Source: an uncultured Eubacteriales bacterium (GTDB lineage Bacteria > Bacillota > Clostridia > Oscillospirales > Oscillospiraceae). From it: 15,930 nt of DNA. Where the stretch lies: positions 1 through 15,930 of the forward strand of contig CAJLCS010000041.1 in assembly GCA_905205195.1 (NCBI GenBank), written 5' to 3'. A program made the translations under genes and the position numbers. The number at the start of each line of letters is the position of its first letter. Positions within the stretch are counted from its first letter, which is position 1. Positions 14,092-15,930 of this stretch are shown in pieces. A model generated the notes under the pieces. The model was not told where the DNA came from. It was given only the letters and a program-made list of their open reading frames with translations, and searched no databases.

Positions 14092-15396
14092 GTGAAAACT
14101 TACAGCATTGTCGATTACGGCGCCATTGAAGCGGATCTTCTGCAAACATCGGCCATTCAGGCGGCCATTGACGCCTGTTATCGGGACGGCGGCGGCGAAG
14201 TCCTGGTTCCGGCCGGTATTTACCGCACCGGCGGCCTCCGGCTGCGCTCCCGCGTGACGCTGCACCTGCTGTCCGGCGCCATTCTGGAGGGCAGCGGCAA
14301 TCCGGACGATTATCAGGGCTGGCGGCACGATCCGCTGGAGCCGATCGAAGTTCCCCCGGCGGAACCGACCCAATACCGGTCTGCCCTGCGGACCAGCCGC
14401 TGGAACAATGCGCTGATCCGGGCGTTTGACGCCCATGACATCGCCATTCTCGGCGAACCCGGCTCGCTGCTGTGCGGCATGAACTGCTATGACCCCACCG
14501 GCGAGGAAAACTACCGCGGCCCCCACGGCATCAACCTCTGGGATTGCGAGAACGTGACGCTGGACGGCTACACGCTCCGCAGCGCCGGAAACTGGGCCCA
14601 CGCCATCTTCCGGACGAAGAATGTGACCATCCGGAATGTCACCGTGCAGGGCGGCCACGACGGCGTGGATCTCTTCCTGTGCGAAAACGCCCTGATCGAG
14701 GACTGCATTTTCCGGACCGGCGACGACAGTCTGGCCGGGTTCGGCAACCGGAAGGTCGTCATGCGCCGCTGCGTGCTGAATTCGTCCTGCAGCGCCATCC
14801 GGTTCGGCGGCACCGACGTACTGATTGAAGCCTGTGAGGACGGCGGCGCGCCCCGCTTTGCCTTCCGCGGTTCCCTCACCCCGGAGGAAAAGGCCCGCAG
14901 CGCCAGCACCACCGCATCCAACCGCCGGAGGACGCTCAACGTCTTTCTCTACTACTGTGACGCGCGGTTCGGCGCCCTCCCCGACGCCCCCGGAAACATC
15001 ACCGTCCGGGACTGCCGCTTTGACGGGGCCTATGATCTGTTCAAAATGGCCTACGGCAAGCACATCTGGTGCTGCAACGAGCCGTTGCGCTCCATTACCT
15101 TTGAAAACTGCCGGCTCACCGGACTGCGCCTGCCCATCGGGATTCTCGGCGACCCGGAAAAGCCCATTGAATTCCGGCTCCGGAACGTGGAGCTTTCGTC
15201 CGGTGACGAAGTGGAAAGCCCGGTCTTTCTCGACGCCGAGAATTTCTCCCTGCTGGAGCTGACAAACGTGCATCTGAAGGGCTATGATGCCCCCAGACTC
15301 GTCGTCCGTTCCGAAGGACAGATCATTGTCGCCCACTGCGACGACTTTGAAACGGTCCGGGAGGCCCCGGGCCAGTCCGGCATTCAGGGCAACTGA
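14092..15396 (+). CDS. GH28-like right-handed beta-helix protein (putative glycoside hydrolase)
   Basis: A 434-residue protein resembling polygalacturonase-type (GH28) parallel beta-helix enzymes. The N-terminus has the usual VDYGAIEADLLQTSAIQAAIDACYRDGGGEVLVPAGIYRTGGLRLRSRVTLHLLSGAILEGS (about 7-68). Repeating coil units follow (NVTLDGYTLRSA, NVTIRNVTVQGG, ALIEDCIFRTG, NITVRDCRFDG, SITFENCRLTG). The acidic active-site positions seem kept: HDGVD at 189-193 (family NTDGxD) and TGDDSLA at 209-215 (family GDDCIA). The usual GHG histidine motif appears replaced by SSCSAIRFGG (231-240). There is no signal peptide, so it should be cytoplasmic and act, if active, on imported oligosaccharides. The start is GTG, nine bases behind AAGGAA; no ATG fits. 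Single-gene unit with promoter and terminator and no carbohydrate transporter nearby in the window. Substrate unknown. Confidence 0.8.
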   Translation: MKTYSIVDYGAIEADLLQTSAIQAAIDACYRDGGGEVLVPAGIYRTGGLRLRSRVTLHLLSGAILEGSGNPDDYQGWRHDPLEPIEVPPAEPTQYRSALRTSRWNNALIRAFDAHDIAILGEPGSLLCGMNCYDPTGEENYRGPHGINLWDCENVTLDGYTLRSAGNWAHAIFRTKNVTIRNVTVQGGHDGVDLFLCENALIEDCIFRTGDDSLAGFGNRKVVMRRCVLNSSCSAIRFGGTDVLIEACEDGGAPRFAFRGSLTPEEKARSASTTASNRRRTLNVFLYYCDARFGALPDAPGNITVRDCRFDGAYDLFKMAYGKHIWCCNEPLRSITFENCRLTGLRLPIGILGDPEKPIEFRLRNVELSSGDEVESPVFLDAENFSLLELTNVHLKGYDAPRLVVRSEGQIIVAHCDDFETVREAPGQSGIQGN

Positions 15397-15408
15397 CCTT
15401 TTGCACAG

Positions 15409-15464
15409 AACAAGCGGGTATCCGGCTGGTTTCACCGGATACCCGCTTGTTTTAATCCTTTTTT
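15409..15464 (+). terminator. Strong rho-independent terminator after the GH28-like gene
   Basis: A perfect 17-bp stem (15409-15425 with 15435-15451) with a nine-base loop, followed on the plus strand by TTTAATCC and seven Ts. It begins 12 bp after the GH28-like stop. The stem also abuts the stop of the converging Mrp gene (15452-15454), so it likely blocks or ends transcription from both sides, though the minus side has no clear U-run. Confidence 0.9.
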
Positions 15465-15930
15465 TCTGTCTTTTCCACGGACGCAACCGCATCGGCCAGA
15501 GCGGCGGTGTCCACCGTCTCCATCAGGCCCTCGTCGTAGCAGGCGGCCACCTTGGGATCAATGGGTAGCCGGGCCAGCACCGGCAGGCCGAACTGAGCGG
15601 CCACCTCGTCCAGGTGGCTCTTGCCGAAGACCTCAATCTTCTTTCCGCAGTCCGGACAGCGCAGATAGCTGTAATTTTCCACGAAGCCCAGCACCGGAAT
15701 GTGCATCATGTTGGCCATCTTCACGGCCTTGGTGACGATCATGGACACCAGATCCTGGGGGCTGGTGACGATCAGAATGCCGTCCACCGGCAGGCTCTGG
15801 AACACCGTCAGCGGCACGTCGCCGGTTCCGGGGGGCATATCCACAAACAGATAATCCACGTCCTCCCAGATCACGTCGGTCCAGAACTGCTTCACCGCCC
15901 CGGCGATCACCGGGCCGCGCCACACCACCG
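15452..15930 (-). CDS. mrp: Mrp/ApbC-family Fe-S cluster carrier ATPase, C-terminal part (start beyond right edge)
   Basis: About 159 residues of a P-loop NTPase that carries and delivers Fe-S clusters. Visible blocks are VWRGPVIAGAVKQFWTDVIWEDVDYLFVDMPPGTGDVPLTVFQSLPVDG (the WRGP and VDMPPGTGD family signatures, the latter the Walker B/switch region), ILIVTSPQDLVSMIVTKAVKMANMMHIPVLGFVENYSYLRCPDCGKKIEVFG with the CxxC pair expected to bind the bridging cluster between two subunits, and the LPVLARLPIDPKVAACYDEG tail. The Walker A deviant P-loop lies beyond the window edge. The valine codon near 15926-15928 is internal, not the start. VENYS replaces the more usual VENMS. Its presence a few genes from suf fits a role in Fe-S delivery, though it is a separate unit. 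Confidence 0.93.
   Translation of the reverse strand, partial: VVWRGPVIAGAVKQFWTDVIWEDVDYLFVDMPPGTGDVPLTVFQSLPVDGILIVTSPQDLVSMIVTKAVKMANMMHIPVLGFVENYSYLRCPDCGKKIEVFGKSHLDEVAAQFGLPVLARLPIDPKVAACYDEGLMETVDTAALADAVASVEKTEKKD

Noticed and set aside
13990..15492. 500-codon open frame on the minus strand, antisense to the GH28-like gene
   Set aside because: It crosses both the promoter and the strong terminator of the GH28-like gene and the end of the Mrp gene, and its translation has no recognisable domain.

Overview
This window looks like ordinary chromosomal DNA from a GC-rich, spore-forming-lineage Firmicute, most likely a clostridial gut bacterium of the Oscillospiraceae/Ruminococcaceae type. 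The reasons are the GerW/YtfJ sporulation-family gene, a DacF-type D-Ala-D-Ala carboxypeptidase, the scpA-scpB-DUF2953-ytfJ gene order, a Gram-positive SUF operon with SufU instead of SufA/SufE, strong GGAGG-type ribosome binding sites, and promoters of consensus sigma-A form with 17-18 bp spacers. The taxon is an inference, not a read-out.

Layout from left to right. (1) 1-304, minus: N-terminal third of an RpiR/MurR-type regulator that runs off the left edge, with its own promoter. (2) 397-4576, minus: a tightly packed operon scpA, scpB, DUF2953 protein, ytfJ (gerW family), dacF-like carboxypeptidase and an RsuA/RluB-type pseudouridine synthase. Most junctions are 4-bp, 1-bp or zero-bp contacts, and one good promoter lies before scpA. 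It joins chromosome condensation, envelope/sporulation and ribosome-modification genes. (3) 4734-8056, plus: a small orphan membrane protein with its own promoter, then trkA-trkH encoding a K+ uptake system, ending at a strong, probably bidirectional terminator. (4) 8110-12845, minus: sufC-sufB-sufD-sufS-sufU, a complete Fe-S cluster assembly operon with overlapping genes, driven by a near-perfect promoter and a structured leader. (5) 13117-13944, plus: a SpoU/TrmH-family RNA 2'-O-methyltransferase, divergent from suf, with promoter and terminator. (6) 14092-15396, plus: an intracellular GH28-like right-handed beta-helix protein with promoter and terminator. (7) 15452-15930, minus: the C-terminal part of an Mrp/ApbC (Nbp35-type) Fe-S carrier ATPase that runs off the right edge.

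I see no mobile element, CRISPR array, tRNA, rRNA, phage gene or defence island, and no convincing new multi-gene system. The points most worth a second look are the GH28-like protein that seems to lack the family's catalytic histidine, the structured suf leader and an upstream inverted repeat (candidate Fe-S/iron regulation), the inverted repeats over the RpiR-gene promoter, and the orphan three-helix membrane protein between the scp and trk operons.
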